Shown one piece after another: positions 12,520 to 23,710 of a stretch of 64,000 nt of DNA. The position numbers and the translations under genes were made by a program. Below the pieces are notes generated by a model that ran no database searches, had not been told where the DNA came from, and worked only from the letters and a program-made list of their open reading frames with translations. The DNA is from Styela clava. Its lineage: Eukaryota; Chordata; Ascidiacea; Stolidobranchia; Styelidae. The stretch lies in the NCBI RefSeq assembly GCF_964204865.1, contig NC_135257.1, forward strand, positions 2,418,001 through 2,482,000, written 5' to 3'. Numbering within the stretch: the first letter of the stretch is position 1; the number at the start of each line of letters is the position of its first letter.

Positions 12520-13246
12520 AATTTTTCTACGTTACGCAACAATGTGTGTGATGATGAATTGCTCTTGTTTTCAAGAAACTTGTGACATTTTTCTAATGTG
12601 TACTGAAGGATGTGGCAAATTTTCATCTTTAGAAAATATAGTAAAATGAAACAAAATTTTTATATGTGTAAGATAATAGTCAAATAGCGAAATGACGAGC
12701 TAAAAATATTCATGTTGCTTCGTAAAAGATAATGACTCGAAGAAATATCGGGCTAAGTTTCACATAAACGAGCATGCCAGTCAAGCTAGTAAATAGTCTA
12801 TGATTTTACAGAGTCCAGTGAATAAGGTCTCAGATTCAGTTGAGAACACTCTCATTCCAAGATAGCCTGTCTCAAACCTCTGTCTCAACCGTGCTTGAGG
12901 TTGACCATGCGATACAATCGGGTTGAAAACCTTGTTGATACGCGTATCGACTCGACTAACTATGCCAAGTGTCAGACCAACACAATTCATATTTTCGACT
13001 CACTTCAACCTTAACTGGGTTGTGTGGTGTCCTAACTTTAAACTAGTTCATCCATTTATTTATCTGAAGCGAGTAGAACGCCGTGGAGACAGATTAACTT
13101 CTCGATTAACATCACGGCAGGGCACATCATAGTAATCGGTGAACGCTCATAACTGTTAAGTTAATGCCCAAATCCCAGTCAATACTGTGTTCACATGAAA
13201 AAAAAACTAGCCTGAATTTAAAAATGATTCTATAATAAGCTCTCCT

Positions 13247-13632
13247 TTTAAAATAAGACCTAGTATATGTATATATTATTTTTTTGAATGAAATTAAAAT
13301 AATAAGACCCCGTGTTATTTTTGGGGGAACCCGGTATATAGGGTAAGTGAATATGAGGTTGAAATATGATTTTGAGGAGATGAGTTCAGCAACCATTTGG
13401 TACACCATTATCCTCCATGGAATTCGAACCTGCACTACACTTTTTTGAAATAAAAATGCGTTATTTATAAGTCAAAGAATATCGGCTTCCACATTTTGTA
13501 TAAATATTCGAAAATCTCGTAATTCTCTGCTTTATATTTTTTTTTTGATAAATGAAAATAAAAGACATTCCCCCTAAAATAAGTCTTAGTTGAAATAAGA
13601 CCCTGTCTTATTTTTGAGGGAACACGGTATGT
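13247..13632. repeat. Pair of MITE-like repeats (AATAAGACC...CGGTAT)
   Basis: Two related segments end near 13337 and 13632. Each contains AATAAGACC, then TTATTTTTG, then GGGAACNCGGTAT. The arrangement of AATAAGACC facing GTCTTATT resembles short inverted-repeat DNA transposons known from many animals; the family is assigned from memory and is tentative. Confidence 0.5.
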
Positions 13633-13860
13633 TCTACAAGGTTGGAGTATAGGGGTATCTTCGCGTTCGCAGTCCCGTGTTATTGAATTGACACACGTTA
13701 CAGAAGTGCAACTCAGATATGAACTCCTCAGAAGTCAATAAGCACGCAATATGTTGCAATGCCAAATGTTCATATGTATTTATTGTGAAGTTACACGGTC
13801 GAATTGAATCCAAATAACAGATATATTAAAATATTCACTTGAGCATTAATACAGTTATAC

Positions 13861-15775
13861 CAGAGTGGTTCAAACCAAGGCCCGTGGACACATTTCTTGC
13901 GGCCCGGAGAATAACTTTGGAGTATTTTAAAACTATTCCAAATGGGAATAGCTCTTTTCCTAACCCCGACGTCGTGATTGATGTCTGTTAAAATCCCAGA
14001 ATTTCAATGTTGTATCCATAAACATTAAGACGGTGCCAATATGGGAACAACGACTTGTGATCAGTACAAAGAGAATGAATTGTCTTGTGCAGAGTGCAGA
14101 CAGGATCAAATCGATGAGATGAGTTGCGCTTTTTATTGTGACGACCCTTGTTTTATCTGTTAGATGCTGTCATGTGATATTATTGCCTTATTTGGTATTG
14201 GCGACACTGGGGGCGCTGTGACACTGTCGGTCCTGTTCTTTTGGTTGTAATTATTTCAGCGTCGTATTTTTGGTTGTTATCAGGGAATTAGCTATCAGCA
14301 CTGTTCAAAGTGTTTTTATTGTGTATATTCTTCTGTTTTCTTGCATTGTGCTGCCTGGTACTTGTCGCTTTGTTGTATGCTTGTCGTTTTGTTTGGAGTA
14401 TTTGGTTGTGTTGAGATTGTTAATTAATAAATAAAACAAAATATTATAGATTCAGGTGAATATTGAGAGGAAACTTGACGTCATATTGGAAGATATTCTG
14501 AACTTGGATTATTATTTCATAGACTGCCGGTACGCTACATTATCTAAACTTCATACCATAAGCTCTCGTCAAGTAACTCTTTATTTGGAGAGACCCTTTG
14601 TACCTGTATTTAGTAAACTCCTTTATTTTCAAGCGTTGGCCATGTGACAGCAGTGACGAACCGCGGAGTTGACTCAGCACCGCGCTATTCAGTTTTTTTT
14701 TAGCTGCACACGTAGTCTCAACTTAGACGGACTTGTTTGTTTTTCGACGATAGCACCACCCTGTCTTCTCACGCTACAAGTAATAAAATTAGTCAAATAT
14801 AACCATTCATCATATAATGAGTGTTAAAAAAGGTGACCGAGATAAATTGGGAGGAAACGTATCTTTTTACCCAAAACAACATTTAAACCACAGTGCCTGG
14901 TGTGTTTTCGAGCAGGCCTAATATCTGTTACGAAAAAATAAAATTTTCAGGCCACATAACAAAACCAAACACCAGAAAAGATATCGAAGATACCACGGTA
15001 TTTCTCGAAGAGTAATTTTTAAAATAGCTAAAGGTGTGTTTTTACACCGATGAATTGAATATATAGAAATTGTATTACTGTTATGTTTATAATTAATATC
15101 TCAGTCTATGGTTCTCTTCACACAACACATTATTGTCACTTATAGAACTTTTAATTTCCCTGTGATCTTATATTTTATCGTCTGTAAGCACAAAAGAAGA
15201 TTCAGAACAGATTGAAAGCGTAAATTAATATACTAAATAATAATATATTTGGTATGGAATTCTTATTTTTTCCTTTTCTCTATTTAAAATTTATTTAAAT
15301 AACTTTCAAATCCCGATTAGAAATTTATCCCTAATCAGATATATATCATTTTTTTTACATAGTGTATATATATATATTTTCATATGTGTATCCTGAGAGT
15401 GTAATATTACAGAACCTGTGTTATTAATTTATTTACTTATGTGCTTGCTTTGGGTGGTAACCGACTCAGATGACTGTTAATGGTCGTACCTTTACCACCC
15501 AGTCATCTACCAAAACCTATTTTTTTTTTCATTTTGCTATCATATATATATTGTACGTGTTTTCTGGTTTGACGAAACAATAAATTCTCTCTCTCTCTCT
15601 TTATATATCCCCCATATAAAACTGATTGGAACGGTAAACTCTCATTCTTAAATATTTTTAAAGTGAGTAAACTCGCGATGTTTTGATCACTCTGGGGGTT
15701 TTCTCCGACTGCGGCCCGCGAGACATCCTCAAAAGTTTTTGCAGCCCTCCAACCTCGTAATCTTGGACAAACCTG
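13861..15775 (+). mobile_element. Candidate non-autonomous hAT-like element
   Basis: The left end reads CAGAGTGGTTCAAACCAAGG followed by GCCCGTGG. The right end, read on the minus strand, is CAGGTTTGTCCAAG followed, about 34 bases further in, by GCGGGCCGC. The flanking 8-mers AGTTATAC (13853-13860) and GGTAATAC (15776-15783) agree at six of eight places, as an aged target duplication would. The interior is AT-rich with no transposase frame and includes a CT microsatellite at about 15587. Boundaries are moderately supported. Confidence 0.5.
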
Positions 15776-16074
15776 GGTAATACGATTGAATCCCAGTAGT
15801 AAGATTCACAAGAACATAAAAAATCCCATATTTCAACGCTCGGGTAAAATCCGGAAACAGACGTCATCAAATAGGTCGATACAAAAAAAACGCTATGCAC
15901 AAAGAAAGCTAGTGCTTGTAGCTGTCCCAATAAATCATTATCAGTGAAATAGCAAAAATGACTTATTTTCATTGAATTCAACATGAGGAAACACGCTAAA
16001 ACCACTAGTAATTCTGCATAACAAAGTAGTTCGCTGCATGCTATCTGCAGAATCACAGCACGTTCCAAACTCAC
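15776..16074 (-). other. Possible orphan exon with two hydrophobic segments
   Basis: On the minus strand an open frame starts at ATG 16074 and encodes two strongly hydrophobic stretches (around LLVVLACFLML and ALAFFVHSVFFVSTYLM) joined by a short loop. A pyrimidine-poor CTGCAG lies at about 16047 and could be an acceptor. The frame runs into the hAT-like right end, so its C-terminal part is transposon. I do not recognise a family. It may be a gene fragment or chance. Confidence 0.2.
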
Positions 16075-16868
16075 TTTTATACAAGCGGTGTGGAGTATTA
16101 CAACTGAAAGATATCTATCCTTCTGAAATTGCCAATTTATGTATCGCTTCGAAAATCATATGCTACCCCCGATATTTCATAACTTTTTTCTAAAATTTCA
16201 ACCATCTATATAGCCATGCCACAAGGAGGGTTACAAAAAGGACTTATTTTATGCCTCGATGCTCATTCCCGTTAACGAAAAAATCGCTCAAAACAGAAAA
16301 CATTCTGATTTGGGAAAAAATTTCCGTCTAATATTAAAGAAAACTCACTTGCAACATTCAGTAAGCGATTAAAAATCCATATACTTGATGGTTATGGTTA
16401 GACGAAAAAAAGACTAGGTTTATTTTCTTACGTATTCAAGTTATATTATTATTGTATTGCTGCTTTGTTCATGCTTTATAATTTTTGCCTAAATCCTAAT
16501 TAACTTTAATAATAATTAAAAACAGCCCTCTAGCATTTGAAATATAAAAAGAATTTCCCCCACCCCCTGTAAACAATTGCTTAACGTATTTGTTTTTAAT
16601 GTTCACCTTATTCATTGTTCATCCAATAATAACAGTGACTTCGGGTGTCGCTGCTCGATAATCATTTTTGGTTCCCCGCGACTTCCCTTCCCCAGTAAAA
16701 CTGTGTACTTTATTATTTTCTTGTAATTCGTGCTTGTGTTATTTATTTAATATTTTACTGGTTGGAAAAAATAAACTCGATTGATTGAGTAGTAACTTGT
16801 ACTACTCTCTGTCGTGTTATATAATATAGATGGTTGTGAATTGTGATATAGTTCAATAACGTTTATCT
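16075..16868. other. No gene recognised (about 0.8 kb)
   Basis: AT-rich spacer with short homopolymers between the hAT-like element and the SINE. No coding or structural signal was seen. Confidence 0.4.
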
Positions 16869-17215
16869 GAAACAAATAACTACCTAACTAATCCTATACC
16901 CGATTCGGCTCGGCGGTGTGGCGCATCGTGCTAAGCGTTAGGAATACGCTCGCCACCACAACTCTGATTACCCTTCGTGGGTCCGCAGGTTCGAAACTCA
17001 TGCGGTGATGATCATGTGCGAGAGGATTGCTGGACTCCTCGTCGTCGTAGGGTGGTTAACGTAACCGCTGGTCGGTTACGGCTTCCCCTATCATCAAGTC
17101 CATGCTTCCGAAAACAAATAACTGTAACCGGACGAGAGGCCGTGGTTTGCCTTATGATTAAGCCGTCTTTATGCAATTCAAGACGTCCTATATTTATTTA
17201 TTCCAAAGTATTTGA
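16869..17215 (+). mobile_element. tRNA-derived SINE, near full length
   Basis: The head reads GGCGGTGTGGCGCATCGTGC (box A-like) and, about 70 bases later, GCAGGTTCGAAACTC (box B-like, consensus GGTTCGANNCC). A conserved tail follows (GTAACCGCTGG, CCATGCTTCCGAAAACAAAT, GGCCGTGGTTTGCC). A short tail fragment of another copy precedes it at 16869-16910. The same head and tail recur near 30.2 kb. The A/B box spacing and sequence indicate descent from a tRNA and Pol III transcription. Confidence 0.8.
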
Positions 17216-17456
17216 CTATTCGTAAGGACACGCGTTTGCCCACTAAGAATATGCCACGCGATATTTTTAATCTTAGCCGATTCGGCACAAACAGCTGATC
17301 GACCAATCACATTCGACTATAATACTGGAGTACGTGTCCAACATTTCCTTTCGGGAGGATTTCAGTTTGTACAATTCTTTGCGTTAGATTTTATACCGTA
17401 ATTTGGGACAGGTAGCTAGAGCGTCGTTTATGATTAGTTGGATTAGAAGAAACAAA

Positions 17457-20400
17457 ATGAAGGTGTTCGTAGGTTTTGCATGTGTTGCTGTGTTAATCGT
17501 TTTTTTCATGTTCCCTAATGAAATTGATGCGAAAAAAGGACCTGTCATCACGGACAAGGTCGGTGTAGTAGACTATTCTTATTTTGTACTGTACTACTGA
17601 AATACCGGTATATTGTTTGTCATTTTGTTGTTGGTTTATTGACAGTTTAATATAGTACCATATCTGCATATGGTACACTCTATTCCAGTATTCTGCTACC
17701 GGACTGTATTACCGTATTCTGGTATTGTAGTCATTGTTAACATGATACCGGTACCCATCTTGTTTTGCACTTTTTTAAAGGTTTTGCTTGCTCTCCAGAA
17801 TTCTCCATTTTTAATTTGTTTCTATTATCAAATTGTGGAGTTTTCAACATAAACTATCTATTCATTAATAAACTATCTTACTGTGTTATCTTGAAAAGGA
17901 CTGAAGGGTTAGATCATTTATTTTTTATTTCTAGTCTACTGCTATCTTTTTAGGTCACCTTCAAAATTTCTATTGGAGGTAAGGAACAAGGTGAAATCGT
18001 CATTGGATTATTCGGAAAGACTGTACCAAAAACTACAGAAAACTTTGTGGAATTAGCTAAAAGAGAGGTAATTTTCTTATTATTTTTTTCAGTTTTACAT
18101 GTTTCAATTGTTGGAAGTACTTGACTACATTTTCATTTTTAACCTAAGGGTGGGGTGGCAACATGGTAAGGGTGGTAATGTGAAACAATGAAGCCATTAT
18201 GATTAATTTTGATTAATAATATTTCTAATAGTTTAAAGTATAGCAACAATTTTATCTTCATTTGTATGAAAACTGAAACCACTGATGACTGGATGAGTTT
18301 AATTTTTGGAGAAAACGTTTTTAATTTTCAAAAAGGTTATATTATAATTAGATATAGAAGGCATCATAAATAAAAAAGAGTGGGCGGGGATATCAGAACC
18401 AATATTTGAATTCATTCTGTAGGCTTATTAATTAGATAATTTCTCAATTTAAATAAATCATCAATATTTGTAGTATGATATGACCAATCAAATCATTCCT
18501 TATTTTAACAATTCAACATATGTGAATATGCATCTATATTCTTTATACCAAATATTTTCAATATTTTGTTATTAGAGTACCGGTACTTCAAAAAATTTCA
18601 CAAATAGTAGAATATTTCATAATAGTCATCCTTGATTGTGGGAAATGTATAGGGCCTAGATGTATTTTAATTGTTGCAGAAAGGAGAAGGGTACAAAGGA
18701 TCGAAATTTCACAGAGTAATCAAAGATTTTATGATACAAGGAGGTGATTTTACAAAGGGTGATGGCACTGGAGGTATCAATTTATATTATTATGTGTATT
18801 AATCAGATGAATTATGTTGAAAGAGTTGTGCCATAAAGCAAAATGTAATTCAATTTTGTGTGTGGGATGGTCATCAATAATTACTATTGTTTCACTTTTT
18901 GATGTTTCATATTCTGTTACATTGACCACCTAAGCTTGCCTTTAACAAATAATAAGTTTATATCTGCAATACCAGGATATCATGTGTGATTTTTTATTCG
19001 CTAAATTTGATATTGATTGTTTTGGTACATAGCAAGTTCTCTATTTTAAAGGTAAAAGTATTTATGGAGATAAGTTTGAGGATGAAAACTTCAAATTGAA
19101 ACATTATGGACCTGGATGGTTGAGCATGGCTAATGCAGGTAGATTCTATATTCTTTTAAATGCGTTTTATACATTTTTGGATTTGGTCTTTGTACTTTCT
19201 GGACATTTACTAACATGTACAGTACAATACATGTACCTTGGAAACATTCTTTTTCAATGCAGGGAATGTCAGCTGATTTGGGGATATTTTTTCTTGACGA
19301 TATGTGAAGTCATCGCAGTCAAATTTCAATACCTTATTTTCTGTAGATACTAGATATTATCTATTTTAAACAAAAATTATTATTGTCATAACCTCATAGT
19401 ATTGGGTTGTTCATACAATTCACATTTTTCATTTGAAGCTTGAAATTACGTTTTCACAAGAGTGAATCCTCTTTTTTTGGTTTTCAGGACCTGATACAAA
19501 CGGGTCTCAGTTCTTCCTCACTACAGTGAAAACGTCCTGGCTTGATGGAAAGCATGTTGTCTTTGGTAAAGTTATTTCTGGAATGGTATGTATGTTTGTT
19601 TCAGTGTTAAAAATGGTTTTATAGAGTTATTGCTTGGAGCTAACAATAGGCAACCACTGACCACTATGTAGCCTAAAGGTTACAAAGTACAAACCATTAC
19701 TGCTACTAATTTATCACACCAAATTACTTCTTGTGCCCTTCCGTGGGCTTGCATTGATTTCATGGTAAAGTCTAACCTAATTTCCCTGTACCATATGTTA
19801 AATGTGGCGATGTTGGATCTTTGAAACAAGTAGGGATGGGCAATATAGAATACCGAATCCGGAGGATTCGAATCCCAAGGTATTCGAATCCAACGGGATC
19901 TGATAACAGAATCGGATGATCCGACAACGGGATCCTTTCCGGCGCCATGCGTCAATTTTTGTATTTCGGGTTTCTAATTTATCAATTATAGACGAGCATT
20001 TTTCTCGCGTGGAAATCTCTCTCGTTAAAATAAACTTGCGTCTGCTCGCAAAGAACCCGGTAAACATCAAACACTGTAATTTCAATCGGCATATTCAAGG
20101 ACAAGAAGTCGGCAATATAACCTCACGGCGAAGACTCGTTATTGCACCATTTTTGCGTTTTCCTTCTTTGCTATCTAGCTAGCGTTATTTGTGCCGACTC
20201 ACTGGTGATATTCCGATAATCTGAATGCAACAATCTTTATTTGTTTACAGACGTGCCTTGCTTCATTTTAAATTAAATGATTTTTCGCGACCTACGAGTT
20301 TTCCAAAAAAATGTTATAACATTACTTGCGATCAAATATTATTTACTAATAATTTTATTATACCATTTTCCGAAATACAAAGTTATATCGCAAAACGCGA

Positions 20401-21628
20401 ACATTTGTCACATTTAAATTTCACTCTCAAAAGATTACATATTTTTCGGTCCGTTTCTATCGTTCAAGATAGACGCACGTTTGATCGAGTGTCTGTAGTA
20501 TTTTAGTCGCCGATAAATTTTGAAAAAAGTTGCCGCATCTGGCGAAGATAGTGACGTATTGAATTTGAGTAGGGCTAAGTCTGGGTAGATAATGATTAAT
20601 GATAACATTTCTATCGTTCAAGATAGACGCACGTTTGATCGAAAGTCTGTAGTATTTTAGACGGCGATGAATTTTGTAAAAAGTTGCCGCATCTGGCGAA
20701 GATAGTGACGTATTGAAATTTAGTAGGGCCAAGTCTGGGTAGATAATGATATGTAACGATAATCATAGAAAATGAGTTCGTCTTTAGATGTTATTACCTA
20801 ACTTGGTTTTACGTGTCTTGCTCGCACAGAATAAAAAGTTGATTTTAATTGATAGTGGTTAAATTTAATATTTTACAACGGCGCATAGGTTGCAGTGGCC
20901 ACACGCTGGTTCTGCATCTAATTAATTCTCAGCGGGTATGTTATAGTACACTCGACAGACTTACATTAATAATGATTCAACGTCGTTTCATGTCTATTTT
21001 GTATTTAACCGCTTACTATTAAAGTGTGTAAAGCGTGTCTTAGTTTAGCATATCAGTATTTTTTAGTATTTAGGGATTACATACATTTGGAACAATTGAG
21101 GGCAAAAAATATTGTAATATTCCTAAATTTTATTGTCCTGGGAACTGCCTGTTTAGTATCAAATGAAATCCAATGTTCAGGACATTTCCAAATAAATAAT
21201 ACATTTATAGTAAGTAATACATTGCAATTTTTTAACATCTAAATCCAGCAATGTGGAAATTCCCACTATTTGAATAAGTATGAAAATAGAATAGGATTCG
21301 GTATTCTGGATTCGATTTAACTATTCTAGAATAGTAAATTATTCTACATTGCCCATCCCTAGAAACAAGCATTAAATGACTGATAAATTTTCTGGCTTCA
21401 TTTATGAATGGCAAGGATAAATCTATTCAGAGCTCTATGCTTCAGTTTTTAGTTAGATTTGTGTTTCAAACAATCCTACATGTTTTTTTCACACCTCAGG
21501 ATGTTGTCAAGGCAATTGAGCGTGTAAAAACTGATAGAGATCGACCCGTAGACGATTGTGAGATTGTTGATGCTAGTCATGAAGAAGTCAAGGAGCCATT
21601 TGCTGTTGCTAAAGAAGGATCAAAGTAG
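17457..21628 (+). CDS. PPIB: Peptidyl-prolyl cis-trans isomerase B (ER cyclophilin B)
   Basis: Exons: 17457-17558, 17954-18067, 18680-18773, 19052-19138, 19488-19585 and 21500-21628; 207 residues, phases 0, 0, 1, 1, 0. A signal-anchor-like N-terminus ([17 protein letters not shown]) leads to KKGPVIT. The core matches cyclophilin B closely: [65 protein letters not shown] and HVVFGKV. All catalytic residues are present. The C-terminus ([12 protein letters not shown]) carries the PPIB-type FA.AKE signature used for ER retention, instead of an HxEL end. In other animals this enzyme folds collagen and other secreted proteins together with prolyl hydroxylase complexes. Unlike its two upstream relatives it has an extra intron inside the MANAG|PDTNG segment. 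An in-frame upstream ATG exists at 17430; 17457 is chosen because the signal peptide then starts as in the family. Confidence 0.96.
19831..21361 (+). mobile_element. Complete non-autonomous hAT element in the last PPIB intron
   Basis: The terminal inverted repeats begin TAGGGATGGGCAATATAGAA on the left; read inward from the right, TAGGGATGGGCAATGTAGAA. Perfect 8-bp target duplications GAAACAAG flank it (19823-19830 and 21362-21369), diagnostic of hAT transposition. The 1531-bp interior has no transposase, so it moved in trans. It lies in the intron 19586-21499 and does not disturb splicing. Its core is related to the hAT at 47981-58249. Confidence 0.9.
20453..20752. repeat. Tandem duplication of about 150 bp inside the hAT element
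   Basis: Two consecutive units both contain TTTCTATCGTTCAAGATAGA, then GTCTGTAGTATTTTAG, GTTGCCGCATCTGGCGAAG and AAGTCTGGGTAGATAATG. They differ by scattered substitutions. A related single unit lies at about 57160-57330 in the other hAT copy. Confidence 0.85.
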
Positions 21629-22031
21629 GGGGGTAGTTTTCACACTTCCTTCTATAAAGAAGCATGAACTAACTTTTTTGACATAAAAATGGTCATTGAA
21701 AGGTTGTTCCATGGATCTATCAGTTCAATATTTCTGTTGCTTAAAAGGTACTTTTTCCTGATTGATGAATCACATTTGAAGCATAGTGCTATTCCAGTTA
21801 ATTCAGTTTTGCTATTAAAATATAATTATGACCATCGATTGGTTTGGTGTTTGACTTCCTACATGTCGTTTGGTATGGGCGACAAATTTGGACGACTTCC
21901 TACATGTATCGAAAATTTGAAGGGATGTAGTATGGCATATAATCTCAGCAAAGCAAGTGAACAGTTGACTGTACAGTTGGCAGACTGCTATGGGAGTTCG
22001 GCGCAATGTTGTGCCTTTCGGCAATGTCGCT

Positions 22032-22131
22032 TTAAGATCGTTTGAATGTTACTTTTTGGGATGTCAACAAGGCAGAAGGCCTTGATCGTTTGAATGTTAC
22101 TTTTTGGGATATCAACAAGGCAGAAGGCCTT
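22032..22131 (+). repeat. Two tandem copies of a 50-bp unit
   Basis: Both units read ATCGTTTGAATGTTACTTTT followed by TGGGATNTCAACAAGGCAGA and AGGCC. They lie in the intergenic or 3' UTR region after PPIB. No coding role is seen. Confidence 0.8.
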
Positions 22132-22660
22132 GTTGCCGAATCGCAATGAACCCAAGCAGTCATGTATTAATAATCGCTCTAATCCCAATATCAAAATTGT
22201 CTTAGAGGATTTTTGAAGCAAGCTTAGGTATATATTTTCACCTCCATTTTGGACACTGGATACTATGGTTTTAAAATATTTTAATAAGGTATCTAGTCTA
22301 GACTTCCGTACGTGATTGTCCGATGACGCAATATTCCACCCATTACACGCCAAGCTATGAAATTAAACCAGTTCATGATGAAAAGATCAAATTGTGATAT
22401 GAGTTCTGTTTTACTATGGCTACATGTAGTTGACTATCTTGTAACCTCCAGCCTGTATCAGCATAGTTGATATTGATAGCATGAACTAGCTCTAGATCAG
22501 GTTTTGTTTTGTCATAAAAATAACCAGAAGAATCATTTGACATATTGTTAGATTACCAACATATTTGGATGCCCATAATAACTGGGTATAAGCAGGTTTG
22601 GTTCTAAAAGCCAAACCCAACAAAGTCACAAGGCCATACTAGCTGTAACCAAAATTAAAC

Positions 22661-22853
22661 GGCGTTCCAGAAGTATGTGTACCAGTGTGGAGGTAAACAA
22701 TTTTGTTGGCCTATTTTACATCAAGTTTTGTAATGGGACTGTGGGCAGGGGGGTATTGACTTGGCTAATACAGACAGTTCCTGAATTCGTAATAGAACTA
22801 AAATCGGGAAAAAAAATTATGGCCTAACCTGGTACACATAATACGGGATTGCC
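22661..22853 (+). mobile_element. Short inverted-repeat element (GTATGTGTACCAG family), copy 1
   Basis: Left end GGCGTTCC followed by AAGTATGTGTACCAG; right end CTGGTACACATAATACGG followed by GATTGCC. Flanked by 8-bp direct repeats AATTAAAC. The same family occurs at 30875-31087, 47802-58259 (interrupted) and, rearranged, at about 60310-60470. There is no coding capacity. Confidence 0.8.
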
Positions 22854-23710
22854 AATTAAACAGTTATATATTTGAAACCCAGGACAAAAGATGGCCCCTG
22901 GCACAGTACCAGTAAAAGGGATGAAATAAAATATATCAGCCCATTATAATAAAATAGTTGCACAAGATATGTGCAATATAATACTTGTTTCATTTCTTTA
23001 TTTTAATAAGTCACCCATATTTTGGTAAAAAATCCAGTGAATTCAATATGTTAGGCAGGTTTCTATGTCAACATCCAATATCATTATTCAAAACGTTATA
23101 GGCAGTACAAAAACAAAGGGGTGCAAACTTGTTGGGAGGTAATCGATAAAAGGATAAGTCCCTATTAGATAGGAGAAGCTTGTTCGCGCACCTCAAGTTG
23201 CACACATTGGAGTCCGACAGAGGATATCTATGTGGGGGACTAGATCATGTGAACTAGTTAATGGGATGATCGATTAAATCAGTTTTCTGCTCACCACCAA
23301 GATTTAAATTCCTGTCCAGATTTCAAAACTACCACACAAAAACATAGATATCACAAACATTTTGAAAACCTATTTGGAATTTGCCTGCCTATTTTTTACC
23401 CTGGATTGCTTCTGGCCTACATGTTGAATAAATAAAACTTCCTTCTCTGTTGATAAAATCTATGACTTCGGAGTGGACCCATGATATCAGCTGCAAAGGC
23501 TCTTTGAGTGGGTGGCCGTGGTTTTGACTTATCTAACTTACTCATCACCTTTTTGCATGAAAGCAAATAATCAATATGAAGTTGTTTAGGATGGATTCAT
23601 CAAGATTTTGACTATAAAGCACATTTATAACACAACTACATTACACATATGGTTTTTATTAAAATATATATTTTAAAATCATGGTATTGGATGCACTATT
23701 ATATCGAACA

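Noticed and set aside
16911-17000. Functional tRNA gene
   Set aside because: Box A- and B-like motifs are present, but no cloverleaf was apparent and the same head plus tail recurs as a SINE.
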